Both the position numbers and the translations under genes were made by a program. Positions 25,454-35,272 of a DNA stretch of 64,000 nt are shown here, piece by piece. The stretch covers positions 60,792-124,791 of the forward strand of contig NZ_JBNGOT010000015.1 of NCBI RefSeq assembly GCF_050589705.1. The letters run 5' to 3'. This stretch comes from Sunxiuqinia rutila (lineage in GTDB: Bacteria; Bacteroidota; Bacteroidia; Bacteroidales; Prolixibacteraceae). The notes under the pieces were generated by a model. The model was not told the DNA's origin, did not search any database, and was given only the letters and a program-made list of their open reading frames with translations. The first letter of the stretch is position 1; every line of letters begins with the position of its first letter.

Positions 25454-26884
25454 TTACTCCTGGTAATCCGCATTGGGTGTTGAAGGTACTGGCGCTTGTA
25501 TTTTTACCCGCCAGTCAATTAAGAGCTGGTGTAATTCATCACGCTTGTCAGGGTTTGCGATAGCCAGGTTATTTTCCTCACCTATATCATCCTTCAAATG
25601 ATAAAGCTCCAAATCATCGTTTTCAAAATACTCAATAAGTTTCCAGTCTCCCAATCGGATTGCTGAACCTGGCCGGGTTCGGAAGATCGGATCCTGGGTT
25701 TCCTGATTACCCCCCTCCAAATAAACCGGGAAATGCCAAAAAAGTGCCCGGTCCGGTATAGTCCCTTCACCGATTAATACCGGCAAAAGACTTTCACCAT
25801 CCAGATTCAGGGTTTCCGGTTTTTCGACTCCGGCCACCTCTAAAATGGTGGGAAAGAAATCGAGATTCGTTACAGGAAGATCCGATTGTCTTCCGGCTTG
25901 AATTTTCCCTGACCAAACCGCAAACATGGGCTCGCGAATCCCACCCTCGTAATAAGCTCCTTTACCCGCCCGAAGCGGCCATTGTTTTGAAATTGGGTAA
26001 AGGCCACCATTGTCCGAAGTAAAAAGAATAAAAGTATGCTCCAACTTGCCTGAGCTTTCCAACAAGTCAATCAATCGCCCAACTTGCCTGTCCAGATTTT
26101 CAACCATGGTGGCATATGCTGCATTGCCCTGCCCATTTGAAGCCGTTTTATTCTCATATTTCTCCAGCAAATCCGTCACCGGTTGAATCGGGGTGTGAAC
26201 TGCATAAGGCGAATAATAAAGGAAAAAAGGTTCCTCTTCAACTGTACGCAAAAAATCAAGGGTTTTATCCATCACCAGGTCGGTCAGGTAATAATCCTCA
26301 GACGGAGCTTTAAGCGATGGAACATTTCTATAGGGTGGGTAGTAACTCCCCGGATTTCCGGCATGACTACCACCAATATTGACATCAAATCCCTTCTCCA
26401 AAGGATCGTCGGATAAATGCCACTTTCCGGCATGACAGGTCGTGTAGCCTGCCTTTTTCAGAACTTCAGGGATCAGCAGAAATTCGTCATCCAGGTATTC
26501 CGTGTTTGGCGTGGGAATCAACTTTCGGTCTTTACTCTTACCTCGTTCTGAGCTACCAACGGTATAAATTCCATGTCGGGGAGTCCATTGTCCGCTTATC
26601 AGGCAAGCACGGCTTGGAGCACAGTTAGCTGCCGCCGCATAGGCATTGGTGAAAACAATTCCTTGTCCGGCCAGCTGATCCAGGTTTGGCGTTTCGTAAT
26701 ACTCCGAGCCCATAAAGCCGACATCGCGCCAGCCCATATCATCGATATTAATTATTAGGATATTGGGAGTCGAGTTTTGCGGAGCCTGAGCCCGTTCTTT
26801 AGCTGTATTACATCCTGCAAAAGAAAACAGCGAAAGCAAAGCTGCACCACTTAAAGCAAGGCTTAGATTTTTGTGTAATTCCAT
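25454..26884 (-). CDS. Sulfatase lipoprotein, formylglycine type (family S1)
   Basis: 476-residue sulfatase with a lipoprotein leader (LSLFSFAGC, Cys 25). The formylglycine motif CAPSRACLISGQ has its Cys at residue 88. INIDDMGWRDVGFMG and FTSDNGG supply metal ligands, and AGKWHLS and YSPYAVHTPI are also conserved. It belongs to a different subfamily from the sulfatases at 11434 and 55902 (no ILPGDAP block). It is the first gene of locus 2, with its 5' end facing the divergent sigma gene of locus 3 across 385 bp. Target sulfate position unknown. Confidence 0.92.
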   Translation of the reverse strand: MELHKNLSLALSGAALLSLFSFAGCNTAKERAQAPQNSTPNILIINIDDMGWRDVGFMGSEYYETPNLDQLAGQGIVFTNAYAAAANCAPSRACLISGQWTPRHGIYTVGSSERGKSKDRKLIPTPNTEYLDDEFLLIPEVLKKAGYTTCHAGKWHLSDDPLEKGFDVNIGGSHAGNPGSYYPPYRNVPSLKAPSEDYYLTDLVMDKTLDFLRTVEEEPFFLYYSPYAVHTPIQPVTDLLEKYENKTASNGQGNAAYATMVENLDRQVGRLIDLLESSGKLEHTFILFTSDNGGLYPISKQWPLRAGKGAYYEGGIREPMFAVWSGKIQAGRQSDLPVTNLDFFPTILEVAGVEKPETLNLDGESLLPVLIGEGTIPDRALFWHFPVYLEGGNQETQDPIFRTRPGSAIRLGDWKLIEYFENDDLELYHLKDDIGEENNLAIANPDKRDELHQLLIDWRVKIQAPVPSTPNADYQE

Positions 26885-27269
26885 CGTTAGTCAGTCGTAA
26901 ATAGTTGTAGTTTAAAATTGAAGTTCAGAATAAGTTCTCTTCAAAAATTTCAATAACAAATCTACCTACAGGTTATCGTTATCCCAACAAATTTCCAGAA
27001 TTTATTTGAGAGGCTCACTTCTAAAAAGAATATTATCATGATTCTGTCTACCTGTTTTTGCGCTTCAATGCGTTCCAAATAGACCTATAAATAGGATTCT
27101 TTTTTCAATAAAAAGATTTACTAAAAACCAAAGCGAAGTTAGCAGATAAAATTATCAGAACTAAACACAAAGAATAGTTAGATAAACTGGCCAACAATTT
27201 TCCTACTTACGCTAGGATGCTTTATATTTAGGCACTCAAAGAGCATTTTTAAGTTTAAAATAAACCAAG
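26885..27269. promoter_or_regulatory. Divergent intergenic region between loci 2 and 3
   Basis: 385 bp, AT-rich, no gene. For locus 3, TTTT (27198-27201) and TATATTTA (27223-27230) spaced by 21 bp weakly fit the Bacteroidota promoter form TTTG and TAnnTTTG, with a start near 27237 and a ~33-nt leader before the TTG start of the sigma gene. A promoter for the sulfatase on the other strand must also lie here but was not recognised. Confidence 0.35.
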
Positions 27270-27860
27270 TTGCCTGACAATCAAGCAAATAACGAATTAG
27301 AATTAATCCAAAAATTAAAAAACGGAGATTCGGCTGCTTTTGACGCGTTATTTACACTGTATGCCAGTAAGTTATTCAACTTTGTTAATAAATACCTCGA
27401 TTTAAAAGAGGAAGCCGAAGAGATTGTACAAGATGTTTTTCTGAACCTTTGGAAGCACAAAAAGGAAATTCGATCGGAAAAAGCATTTAAATCTTACCTC
27501 TATCAAATTGCCTTAAACAACATTCGGAACTATTTCAACAAAAAGCTGGTTCAGGAAAAGCATAAGCAATTGATTGCTCAAAATTACCTTTTTGAAAAAG
27601 AATCGGATGCGAATGAGCTGGATTACGAATCTGTCATCAAAAAAGTAGACCAACTGATTGACCAGTTACCGCCAAAACGAAAGGAAATATTTCTTCTAAG
27701 TCGAAAAGAAGGGCTTGACATCTCTGAGATTGCCAACTATCTCAATATTTCAGAAGCAACTGTAAAAAACCAAATTACATCGGCTGTTGCTTTTCTTAAG
27801 AAGGCTGCCCAAGAAAGCGGATTATCCAATTCCCTATTCCTGGTTTTATTTTATCGCTAA
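27270..27860 (+). CDS. ECF RNA polymerase sigma factor, FecI-like (locus 3)
   Basis: 196-residue ECF sigma factor. It starts with TTG at 27270; no in-frame ATG is found before region 2. Region 2: FDALFTLYASKLFNFVNKYL and EIVQDVFLNLWKHKKEIR. Region 4: LIDQLPPKRKEIFLLSRKEGLDISEIANYLNISEATVKNQ. It is the first gene of the plus-strand locus 3, back to back with locus 2, so three independent sigma/anti-sigma pairs sit within 20 kb. Pairing with the FecR 78 bp downstream is by position. Confidence 0.92.
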   Translation: MPDNQANNELELIQKLKNGDSAAFDALFTLYASKLFNFVNKYLDLKEEAEEIVQDVFLNLWKHKKEIRSEKAFKSYLYQIALNNIRNYFNKKLVQEKHKQLIAQNYLFEKESDANELDYESVIKKVDQLIDQLPPKRKEIFLLSRKEGLDISEIANYLNISEATVKNQITSAVAFLKKAAQESGLSNSLFLVLFYR

Positions 27861-27938
27861 AAAAATTCTTCGAAACATAGTACCATTTTTTTTGAACTTG
27901 TCTTTAGAGTATATCAGCTTGACAAAAAGGATATCAAA

Positions 27939-28958
27939 ATGACAACTTCGAAGAAAAAAGATTTTGAAAATATATTTGAAGGGAAACGCTCTTTCTCTTC
28001 CGTATCCTCTGTTATCGATTACCTTGGAAGACAAAAGAAGGAGCGGGAGACAGAAGATTTTCAACAAAACCAATGGCATCATATTTTATCAGATGACAGC
28101 ATTCCATCGGCTGACTTAAAACATGTCCTGTATAAAGTCAAATACGATATTCTATTTGAAAAAAATCAAAAGCAAAGGAAGTTACTCCTAAGCATATCAG
28201 CGGTTGCAGCATCTTTGCTTTTACCCTTGATTTTGATTTTCACGCTCAACTACCAAGCCGGCATACGCACTAAAAATACGAGTAACCTTGTTGAATTGCA
28301 TTGCCCGGAAGGAACACGAACAAAGTTCACCTTACCGGATGGCTCCAGTGGCTGGCTTGCCGGTGGATCATCCATTGCTTACAATCTGGACTTTAATCAA
28401 GCTCGGAATGTTAGCGTTAATGGAGAGGCTTTTTTCGATGTCAAACGTGATCCGAAGAACGAATTCACTGTAGAATTGGATGACATTACTGTTCGTGTAT
28501 TAGGAACCCAGTTCAATGTTCTAAATTACAATGATGATCCAGTTTCCGAAGTCGTTGTATTATCAGGATTGGTACAAGTTGCCGGCAATGAGAAACAGTT
28601 TCAGGAACAGCTAAGTAACAATAGGAAATTACAATTTCAATCAGAAAAAAATGAATTGGCCCTGTCCCATGTAGATGCAAGTAGCTATACAGCTTGGAAG
28701 AAAGGTCGTTTGATTTTCAATAATGAAAACCTGGATGAAGTTTGTCGCAAAATAGAACGCTATTACAATATAGAAGTCGAACTAAAGAAAGAAGGACTTG
28801 ATAATCAGCTATTCAGAGCTGATATTGAGATTGGCCGACTTAGCGAATTGTTGAACTACATGTCTTTAGCATTACCAATCAAATACGAACTAACTAATCA
28901 AAACCAAAATAAAACAGGAGAGGGAAAATCTCAAAAGCTCACTATCTCAAAAAATTAA
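27939..28958 (+). CDS. FecR-type anti-sigma factor (locus 3)
   Basis: 339-residue inner-membrane anti-sigma factor. The cytoplasmic N-terminal part is charged and longer than in locus 2. The membrane segment is at about 82-103 (LLLSISAVAASLLLPLILIF). The FecR domain follows: CPEGTRTKFTLPDGSSGWLAGG, VSVNGEAFFDV, VLGTQFNVLNYND; the C-terminal part has LDEVCRKIERYYNIEVEL. Just upstream, 27889-27913 holds TTTTGAAC followed by GTCTTTAGAGTA, similar to the elements before the other two fecR genes. Confidence 0.92.
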   Translation: MTTSKKKDFENIFEGKRSFSSVSSVIDYLGRQKKERETEDFQQNQWHHILSDDSIPSADLKHVLYKVKYDILFEKNQKQRKLLLSISAVAASLLLPLILIFTLNYQAGIRTKNTSNLVELHCPEGTRTKFTLPDGSSGWLAGGSSIAYNLDFNQARNVSVNGEAFFDVKRDPKNEFTVELDDITVRVLGTQFNVLNYNDDPVSEVVVLSGLVQVAGNEKQFQEQLSNNRKLQFQSEKNELALSHVDASSYTAWKKGRLIFNNENLDEVCRKIERYYNIEVELKKEGLDNQLFRADIEIGRLSELLNYMSLALPIKYELTNQNQNKTGEGKSQKLTISKN

Positions 28959-28965
28959 AGTAACT

Positions 28966-29039
28966 AAAAAAAAGAGGAAATGCTCGCAACACTTCCTCTT
29001 ACATTTAGCATATAGACGATTTTTTAACTAAGTACTAAA
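28966..29039 (-). ncRNA. Predicted cis-antisense sRNA opposite susC start (locus 3)
   Basis: On the minus strand TAAATTTG (29052 down to 29045) overlaps the susC start codon. A hairpin (arms 28972-28979 and 28993-29000, AAGAGGAA and TTCCTCTT on the plus strand) is followed in minus sense by a run of T (28971-28966). The RNA of about 74 nt would pair with the susC leader. Same design as at loci 1 and 2. In the sense strand each of the three hairpins has one A-C mismatch, which becomes a G-U pair in the antisense RNA. Inferred only. Confidence 0.45.
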
Positions 29040-29051
29040 CATTCCAAATTT

Positions 29052-32000
29052 ATGAAAAAAAAACATGGGGAAAGAACATGGCAAAGTCATGTACTTTCAA
29101 AAACATTTAAAGTTATGCGCCTAGCCTTATTTTTTACCCTGGCAAGTATCTTTCAAACAGCTGCTTCAACCGGGTATTCTCAAAGTGCAAAAATCACTCT
29201 AAAGCATGAAATTGTAAGCCTTGAGAATGTGCTCAACAAAATTGAAGATCAATCAGAATACCGGTTTATCTTCAATAAAAACCAAATTGACCTTACTCGA
29301 AAAGTCAAAGTCAATTTTGAAGAAACAACCATCAAGGAAGTTCTGAGTGAGTTGTTTGTAAACAATAAAATAGACTACCGAATAATTGATAAACAAATCA
29401 TTCTGACTACAAGTAAGCAAGCAAATGCGCAACAACCACTAATAATAAAGGGAAGAGTTCAAGATGATGCAGGACAGCCTCTTCCTGGCGTAACTGTTGT
29501 ATTAAAAGGAACGACACAAGGAACAATAACCGATACTGAAGGTAACTATTCATTAAAGGTATCAAAACAGGAGAGCATCACTCTACTGTTTTCATTTATT
29601 GGCATGAAATCACAAGAAATAGTAGTTTCTGATCAAAGCACGATAAATGTCACAATGATTGCAGAAGCCAAAGGGTTAGATGAGGTTGTTGTTACTGCTT
29701 TTGGTACAGCTCAAAAAAAGGAAAGCATCGTTGGCTCTATTCAAAGCATACGGCCCGATGACTTAGTTGTTCCCGCAACAAACCTTTCAAGTGCCTTTGC
29801 AGGACGATTATCTGGGGTAATTGCTTTCCAGCGAAGTGGAGAGCCAGGAGCCGATGGGGCTAATTTTTACATACGGGGAATATCAACTCTAAGCGGAGCT
29901 AAAGACCCATTAATCGTAATTGACGGAGTTGAATCTTCTAAATCCAGCTTAGATGCTCTTCCTCCCGAGACCATTGAAAGTTTTTCAATCTTGAAAGATG
30001 CAACTGCAACTGCAATGTATGGTACACGAGGGGCAAATGGAGTACTCATAATAACAACCAAAAGCGGTGCCGACATGAAGCAGCCTGTTATTAATGTACG
30101 ATTAGAGAATACTGTAAACACCCCAACGTCTACTCCTGATTTCGTTTCAGCCCCCCAATATATGAGCTTATTTAATGAAGCTGTACGCAACCAATCATTG
30201 GGCGACAGGCTTTACACCAATGAAGAAATAAGAGGTACCGAACTAGGACTCAACCCATATGTGTTTCCTGATGTTAACTGGTATGATGAAATTTTCAAAT
30301 CGTCTTCCATGTCTCAAAATGTCAATTTCAATGTCAGAGGAGGTGGAAAAAAACTTGACTATTTCATGAATGTAGGATACAATCATCAAGAGGGAATGTT
30401 GAGAGGAAGAAGTAATGAGTTCTTTTCGTATAAAAACAACATTAACCTATCCCGCTATGTGTTTCAAAACAACATTAATCTAAAGCTATCCCAAACATCA
30501 AAAGTTGGGCTTAAGCTAAACACTCAACTTCAAACCAAACGTGCTCCATCCCAAGGTACCGGAAGTTTATTTTCATCAGTTATTAATACCAGTCCTGTGG
30601 TTTTTCCAGTGATGTATCCTCGCAATGAAGATGACTCCTGGATAAAATGGGGAGGGACCTCAGAAGGAATTTCCGGAATAAATCCACTTGCAGAATTAGT
30701 AAGAGGGTACGAAGATTCATTTAACAGTAACATAACAGCGAATCTGGAATTTGAACAAAAACTCGATATACTGACCAAAGGGCTTCGATTCAAAGCATTG
30801 GCCTCATTTCGCAATAATTCAGCAACAAGTACAAAACGCGAACAAGGGTATAATAGTTACCGCGTTACGGACTATTCATTGAATGAAGATGGCACCTACT
30901 CCTATACAATTGAAGCTCAAGGAGAAGAAAACGACCCCGTACTTTCTACTTCTGGGCAAATTAGTGGAAACCGCCGTGTCTATCTCCAAACTTACTTTGA
31001 TTATACCCGAAAGTTTGGAATGCATGATGTAAACGCAATGCTACTTTACAATCAAGACCAACTAGCCAACAATAAGGCAGATAATCTTATGGCCTCATTG
31101 CCAAAACGTAAACAGGGGATGGCCGCACGTTTCTCTTATGGATATGACAACCGCTACTTGTTCGAAGCCAATTTAGGTTATAATGGATCTGAAAATTTTG
31201 CAAAAAACCATCGTTGGGGATTCTTTCCTTCAATAGCGGTTGGCTATAACATATCTCGTGAAGCTTTCTTTGAACCATTAAGCAATACAATATCTAACCT
31301 AAAATTCCGAGCTTCCTACGGATTAGTTGGTAATGATCAAATTGGCAGTGACCGTTTTGTATATCTTTCAGATATCAGTTTGAGCGGGAGCAGCAAATAT
31401 ATAACCGGCTATGGCTCAACTAAAACAGAAATGGCCGGGCCAAAGTATGTACGTTATAGCAACACCGACATCACTTGGGAAGTTGGCAGAAAGCTAAATA
31501 TTGGAGCAGATTTGCAACTTTTTAGAAATCTAAATATTGTTGTCGATTTTTTCAGGGAGAATCGAGAAAATATTTTTCAGCAAAAAGCAACTATTCCGAA
31601 CTATCTCGGAACAGCAGACACAAAAGTGTACGGAAACTTTGCAGCCGTGCGAAATCAAGGATTTGATCTTGCTGTAGACTATGGGAAGATATTAGACCAG
31701 GACTGGACTATCCAATTTAAGGGAACATTCACATTTGCTCGTAACAAAATTACCGCTTACGATGAACCCGCATATATGGAATATCCTCACTTGAGGCGTG
31801 TTGGAAGCTATTTAAACCGAATAGAAGGCTACGTCTCGGATAATCTCTTCATTGACTGGAACCATATTGCCAATAGTGCCGACCAGCAGATTTCGGAGAA
31901 TGTTGCTCCCGGAGATATCAAATACCTGGACCAGCCCAATGCAGAAGGAGAATATGACGGCATTATAAATTCCGATGATAAGGTAACCATGGGACATCCT

Positions 32001-32456
32001 ACTGTTCCTGAAATTGTTTATGGTTTCGGTCCCTCAGTAAGGTATAAAAACATCGACCTTTCCTGTTTTTTTCAAGGCGTGGCAAATACCTCGCTGATGA
32101 TGTCAGGGTTTCATCCGTTTGGAACTCAAAATAGTCATAATGTGCTCCAGTTTATCGCAGATGATCATTGGAGTCCTGATAATCAAAATATTTATGCAGC
32201 TTATCCTCGACTCACAAAAATTGGACACGGCAACAATTCTGCCGCATCTGACTTTTGGCTACGTGATGCCTCATTTCTAAAGTTAAAAAATGCAGAAATT
32301 GGTTATACCTACAAAAGAGCACGTTTCTATGTTAGCGGAATGAATCTTTTAACAATTTCTTCATTTAAACACTGGGATCCGGAACAAGGTGGAGGTTCTG
32401 GTTTACGCTACCCAACACAGCGTTCTTTAAATGTTGGCCTGCAAATTAATTTATAA
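29052..32456 (+). CDS. SusC family TonB-dependent transducer/transporter (locus 3)
   Basis: 1134-residue outer-membrane transporter. Basic N-terminal extension, signal core at about 22-43 (VMRLALFFTLASIFQTAAS), STN domain at 47-119, carboxypeptidase-regulatory-like domain at 131-210 (GQPLPGVTVVLKGTTQGT), TonB-box-like DEVVVTAFGTAQ, plug to about 340, and a barrel ending GLQINL. It signals to the FecR/ECF pair upstream and works with the SusD 21 bp downstream. It is clearly distinct from the SusC of loci 1 and 2, so it is not a recent copy. Substrate unknown. Confidence 0.95.
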   Translation: MKKKHGERTWQSHVLSKTFKVMRLALFFTLASIFQTAASTGYSQSAKITLKHEIVSLENVLNKIEDQSEYRFIFNKNQIDLTRKVKVNFEETTIKEVLSELFVNNKIDYRIIDKQIILTTSKQANAQQPLIIKGRVQDDAGQPLPGVTVVLKGTTQGTITDTEGNYSLKVSKQESITLLFSFIGMKSQEIVVSDQSTINVTMIAEAKGLDEVVVTAFGTAQKKESIVGSIQSIRPDDLVVPATNLSSAFAGRLSGVIAFQRSGEPGADGANFYIRGISTLSGAKDPLIVIDGVESSKSSLDALPPETIESFSILKDATATAMYGTRGANGVLIITTKSGADMKQPVINVRLENTVNTPTSTPDFVSAPQYMSLFNEAVRNQSLGDRLYTNEEIRGTELGLNPYVFPDVNWYDEIFKSSSMSQNVNFNVRGGGKKLDYFMNVGYNHQEGMLRGRSNEFFSYKNNINLSRYVFQNNINLKLSQTSKVGLKLNTQLQTKRAPSQGTGSLFSSVINTSPVVFPVMYPRNEDDSWIKWGGTSEGISGINPLAELVRGYEDSFNSNITANLEFEQKLDILTKGLRFKALASFRNNSATSTKREQGYNSYRVTDYSLNEDGTYSYTIEAQGEENDPVLSTSGQISGNRRVYLQTYFDYTRKFGMHDVNAMLLYNQDQLANNKADNLMASLPKRKQGMAARFSYGYDNRYLFEANLGYNGSENFAKNHRWGFFPSIAVGYNISREAFFEPLSNTISNLKFRASYGLVGNDQIGSDRFVYLSDISLSGSSKYITGYGSTKTEMAGPKYVRYSNTDITWEVGRKLNIGADLQLFRNLNIVVDFFRENRENIFQQKATIPNYLGTADTKVYGNFAAVRNQGFDLAVDYGKILDQDWTIQFKGTFTFARNKITAYDEPAYMEYPHLRRVGSYLNRIEGYVSDNLFIDWNHIANSADQQISENVAPGDIKYLDQPNAEGEYDGIINSDDKVTMGHPTVPEIVYGFGPSVRYKNIDLSCFFQGVANTSLMMSGFHPFGTQNSHNVLQFIADDHWSPDNQNIYAAYPRLTKIGHGNNSAASDFWLRDASFLKLKNAEIGYTYKRARFYVSGMNLLTISSFKHWDPEQGGGSGLRYPTQRSLNVGLQINL

Positions 32457-32477
32457 CAAACACTAAATACAAAACAG

Positions 32478-34358
32478 ATGAAAACATCAATATATTCAAT
32501 AATACTCGCTTTTATTTTATTAGGAATATCATCCTGTAACTATCTCGATATTGTTCCTGACGAAAGACCCACTGAGAAAGATGCCTTTAAGGATCAAAAA
32601 GCTGCACAAAAGTTTTTATACTCCTGCTACTCCTACTTGCCAAACCCCAGAGATGGCGCAGCATCCCTTGATTTGATGACAGGTGATGAAGTAATTACGG
32701 CCTTTGAACACGAAACATTTGCTAAATTCCCCAAAGGGAACTACACAGCTACAACACCTGTTATTTCATACTGGAACACCTTATTTGGAGGCCTGAGGCA
32801 ATGCTATATAATGAAAAACAATGTAGCGAACGTACCAGGACTTTCCGAAAAACTAATCAAAGACTATATAGCTCAGGCTGACTTTTTGATTGCGTATTAC
32901 CATTTTCTATTAATCAAGTGCTACGGCCCCAGTATTTTGATAAAAGAAGAACCTGATGTCAATACTCCTCCGGAAGACTTTTCAACAAGAAGCAGTCTGG
33001 ATGAATGCGTACAATTTGTTGTTGATAAATTTGATGAAGCTGCTACCAACTTACCTGCAAAAAGATTTGGAGAAGAATATGGATTGGCTACAAGTGTTGC
33101 AGCCAAGGCTCTTAAGACAAGAATGCTTTTGTATGCAGCCTCTCCCTTATTTAACGGGAACTCAAGGTATGATGACTTGAAGAATGATGATGGTACTCCA
33201 CTCTTCCCAACAAGCTTTGATTTGCAAAAGTGGCAGTTAGTAAAAGATGCAACGCTGGATGCTATCACGACAGCTGAATCAGAGAATCATGCGTTATATA
33301 CGAATAGCAGTTATGGTGAAAACGGTTATCCTGATGATCCGGTAATACGTACATTAAGGTACAACATTATTGAACCTGCTAATTCCGAGATTCTTTGGGC
33401 AGATACTCGTAAAGAAGGTACATATGGCTTACAAAATAAGTCTCGCCCCTTTGTATCAAAGGCTTCCTGGAATGGAGTAGGTCCCACTTTAGCCATGTTA
33501 GATCGTTTTTATACCGAAAATGGGTTACCCATAAGTGAAGACCCAGCATACAACTACGCCAATCGTTTTAATGTAATTACAGTGGAGCAAAAAGATGAAA
33601 AAGTAGCTCAACCAGGAAAGAAAACGGCAGTTTACAATCTGAACAGAGAACCTCGATTTTATGCCTGGGTATCTTTTCATGGGGGTTACTATGAATTAAT
33701 GTCTGCTACATCCAATGGTGCCTATAAAGATGATCCAGACTTTCAGGAATCAATTATCGAAGGAGAAAACTACTCTCGGCTAGTAACTTCAATGTTGAAA
33801 AACGGAAATTGTGGAAGAGGCAACAGAACAAATAACTACAACCCCTCTGGTTTTCTTAACAAAAAAGGGTGTGATCCATCACACAGAACAAAACTAAGCA
33901 GTGAAGGCCCTATTGAGTATCCTTGGCCTGTTATCAGGCTGGCTGAGCTTTACCTTACTATGGCCGAAGCATGTGTTGAAGTAAACGATTTAGCTAATGC
34001 CAAAAAATATCTAAACAAGGTTCGAGTGCGTGCAGGCATTCCAACTGTTGAAGAAGCCTGGAGCACGGTTGCAGACCTAAGTCAGGATAAACTTCGTGAG
34101 ATTGTAAGACAGGAACGTCAAATTGAATTATACCTTGAAAACCACAACTTTTGGGATATGAGACGCTGGATGTTAGCCGAAGAAGCCTTCAATAAAAAAC
34201 ATAACGGATTTAATACTGAGGCCGAAGACGTTGAGAACTATGTGAATGTTACAGAAATACCTTTTAATCGTGTATTTAAGCCCGCAAATTACTTGCTCCC
34301 TATACCAATCAAAGATATTAATGTAAACACAAACCTGGTTCAAAACCCCGGATATTAA
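32478..34358 (+). CDS. SusD/RagB family glycan-binding lipoprotein (locus 3)
   Basis: 626-residue lipoprotein (leader ending GISSC, Cys 20), longer than the SusD of loci 1 and 2. SusD features: CNYLDIVPDERPTEKDAF at the mature N-terminus, LIAYYHFLLIKCYGP, PVIRLAELYLTMAEACVEVND, LREIVRQERQIELYLENHNFWDMRRW, and the C-terminal LLPIPIKDINVNTNLVQNPGY. It follows susC by 21 bp and precedes the surface lipoprotein gene by 38 bp. Confidence 0.95.
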   Translation: MKTSIYSIILAFILLGISSCNYLDIVPDERPTEKDAFKDQKAAQKFLYSCYSYLPNPRDGAASLDLMTGDEVITAFEHETFAKFPKGNYTATTPVISYWNTLFGGLRQCYIMKNNVANVPGLSEKLIKDYIAQADFLIAYYHFLLIKCYGPSILIKEEPDVNTPPEDFSTRSSLDECVQFVVDKFDEAATNLPAKRFGEEYGLATSVAAKALKTRMLLYAASPLFNGNSRYDDLKNDDGTPLFPTSFDLQKWQLVKDATLDAITTAESENHALYTNSSYGENGYPDDPVIRTLRYNIIEPANSEILWADTRKEGTYGLQNKSRPFVSKASWNGVGPTLAMLDRFYTENGLPISEDPAYNYANRFNVITVEQKDEKVAQPGKKTAVYNLNREPRFYAWVSFHGGYYELMSATSNGAYKDDPDFQESIIEGENYSRLVTSMLKNGNCGRGNRTNNYNPSGFLNKKGCDPSHRTKLSSEGPIEYPWPVIRLAELYLTMAEACVEVNDLANAKKYLNKVRVRAGIPTVEEAWSTVADLSQDKLREIVRQERQIELYLENHNFWDMRRWMLAEEAFNKKHNGFNTEAEDVENYVNVTEIPFNRVFKPANYLLPIPIKDINVNTNLVQNPGY

Positions 34359-34396
34359 GGCTTCGCTTGTATTTAACAAACTAAAACGAAAAACAG

Positions 34397-35272
34397 ATGA
34401 AGAAATTACTATATATTTTAATCGTACCTTTTTTCTTTATTGCCTGTGAGGAAAATGAAACTGTAAATGTTATTCCTCCCGATATAAGTAACGTACATTC
34501 AGATTCCTTGCCTGGACAAATTGTTTTAAGGTGGGATATGCCAACTGATCACGAGAATATTCACTATATAGAAGTGAGCTATTTTGATCACCGTAAAAAT
34601 AAAGACGTAATCAACCTTTCAAGTGGAGACTCTCTACTTATAGATGATACAAGATATAAATATGGTGATTACCAATTTAGACTAACCCCCTACAGTATTA
34701 CCCGGACACCAGGAGATTCACATGAATATACTGGAATATCTGGTCATGCCCCAATTCAGGAAACTTTTCTATCTCAAGAGAAATTAAGTTTTACTGAAGC
34801 ACAAATAACTGGTAATTCAATTATGGAAGGAGGGAAAAATCCTCCCATAAACCTTTTCGATGGCAATGATGGAACAATTTATCACGCTAGATGGAGTGGA
34901 GATATCCCAGATATTGCATGGTTGGATTTTGATCTTCAGGAAGAGGTCAAAGCTTTTAAAATAAACTGGTTTCCAAGAACAAATCAGTCCTTAGGAAAAC
35001 CAATTGATGTTGACCTTATGGGGAGTATTGATGGTCAGGACTGGTTTTTGATTATTAATCTGACCAAAGAAAAAGACGGATTACCAACATCTCAAACAGA
35101 CTGGTTCCAATCTCCAACATATAAATCCAGTCAACCATTTCGATATCTCAGATATGCTGTAAATAAGACAAATCAAGGTCATAAATTCTGGACTATGAGT
35201 GAAATGGAAATTTATAAAGTAAATTTACAGATTATCGATCCTGAGTCACCTGATTACGAAGAAGAGTATTAG
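34397..35272 (+). CDS. Surface lipoprotein with F5/8-type (discoidin-like) C-terminus
   Basis: 291-residue lipoprotein (leader FFFIAC, Cys 17), last gene of locus 3. Residues ~30-115 look like a fibronectin-III/DUF4998-like beta domain (PGQIVLRWDMPTDHENIHYIEVSY). Residues ~130-275 look like an F5/8 type C (discoidin) fold (LFDGNDGTIYHARW, IAWLDFDLQEEVKAFKINWFPR, PFRYLRYAVN). Its position after susD is that of a surface glycan-binding protein, so it probably helps SusC/SusD capture glycan. The C-terminus is acidic (DPESPDYEEEY). Domain calls are by eye. Confidence 0.8.
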   Translation: MKKLLYILIVPFFFIACEENETVNVIPPDISNVHSDSLPGQIVLRWDMPTDHENIHYIEVSYFDHRKNKDVINLSSGDSLLIDDTRYKYGDYQFRLTPYSITRTPGDSHEYTGISGHAPIQETFLSQEKLSFTEAQITGNSIMEGGKNPPINLFDGNDGTIYHARWSGDIPDIAWLDFDLQEEVKAFKINWFPRTNQSLGKPIDVDLMGSIDGQDWFLIINLTKEKDGLPTSQTDWFQSPTYKSSQPFRYLRYAVNKTNQGHKFWTMSEMEIYKVNLQIIDPESPDYEEEY

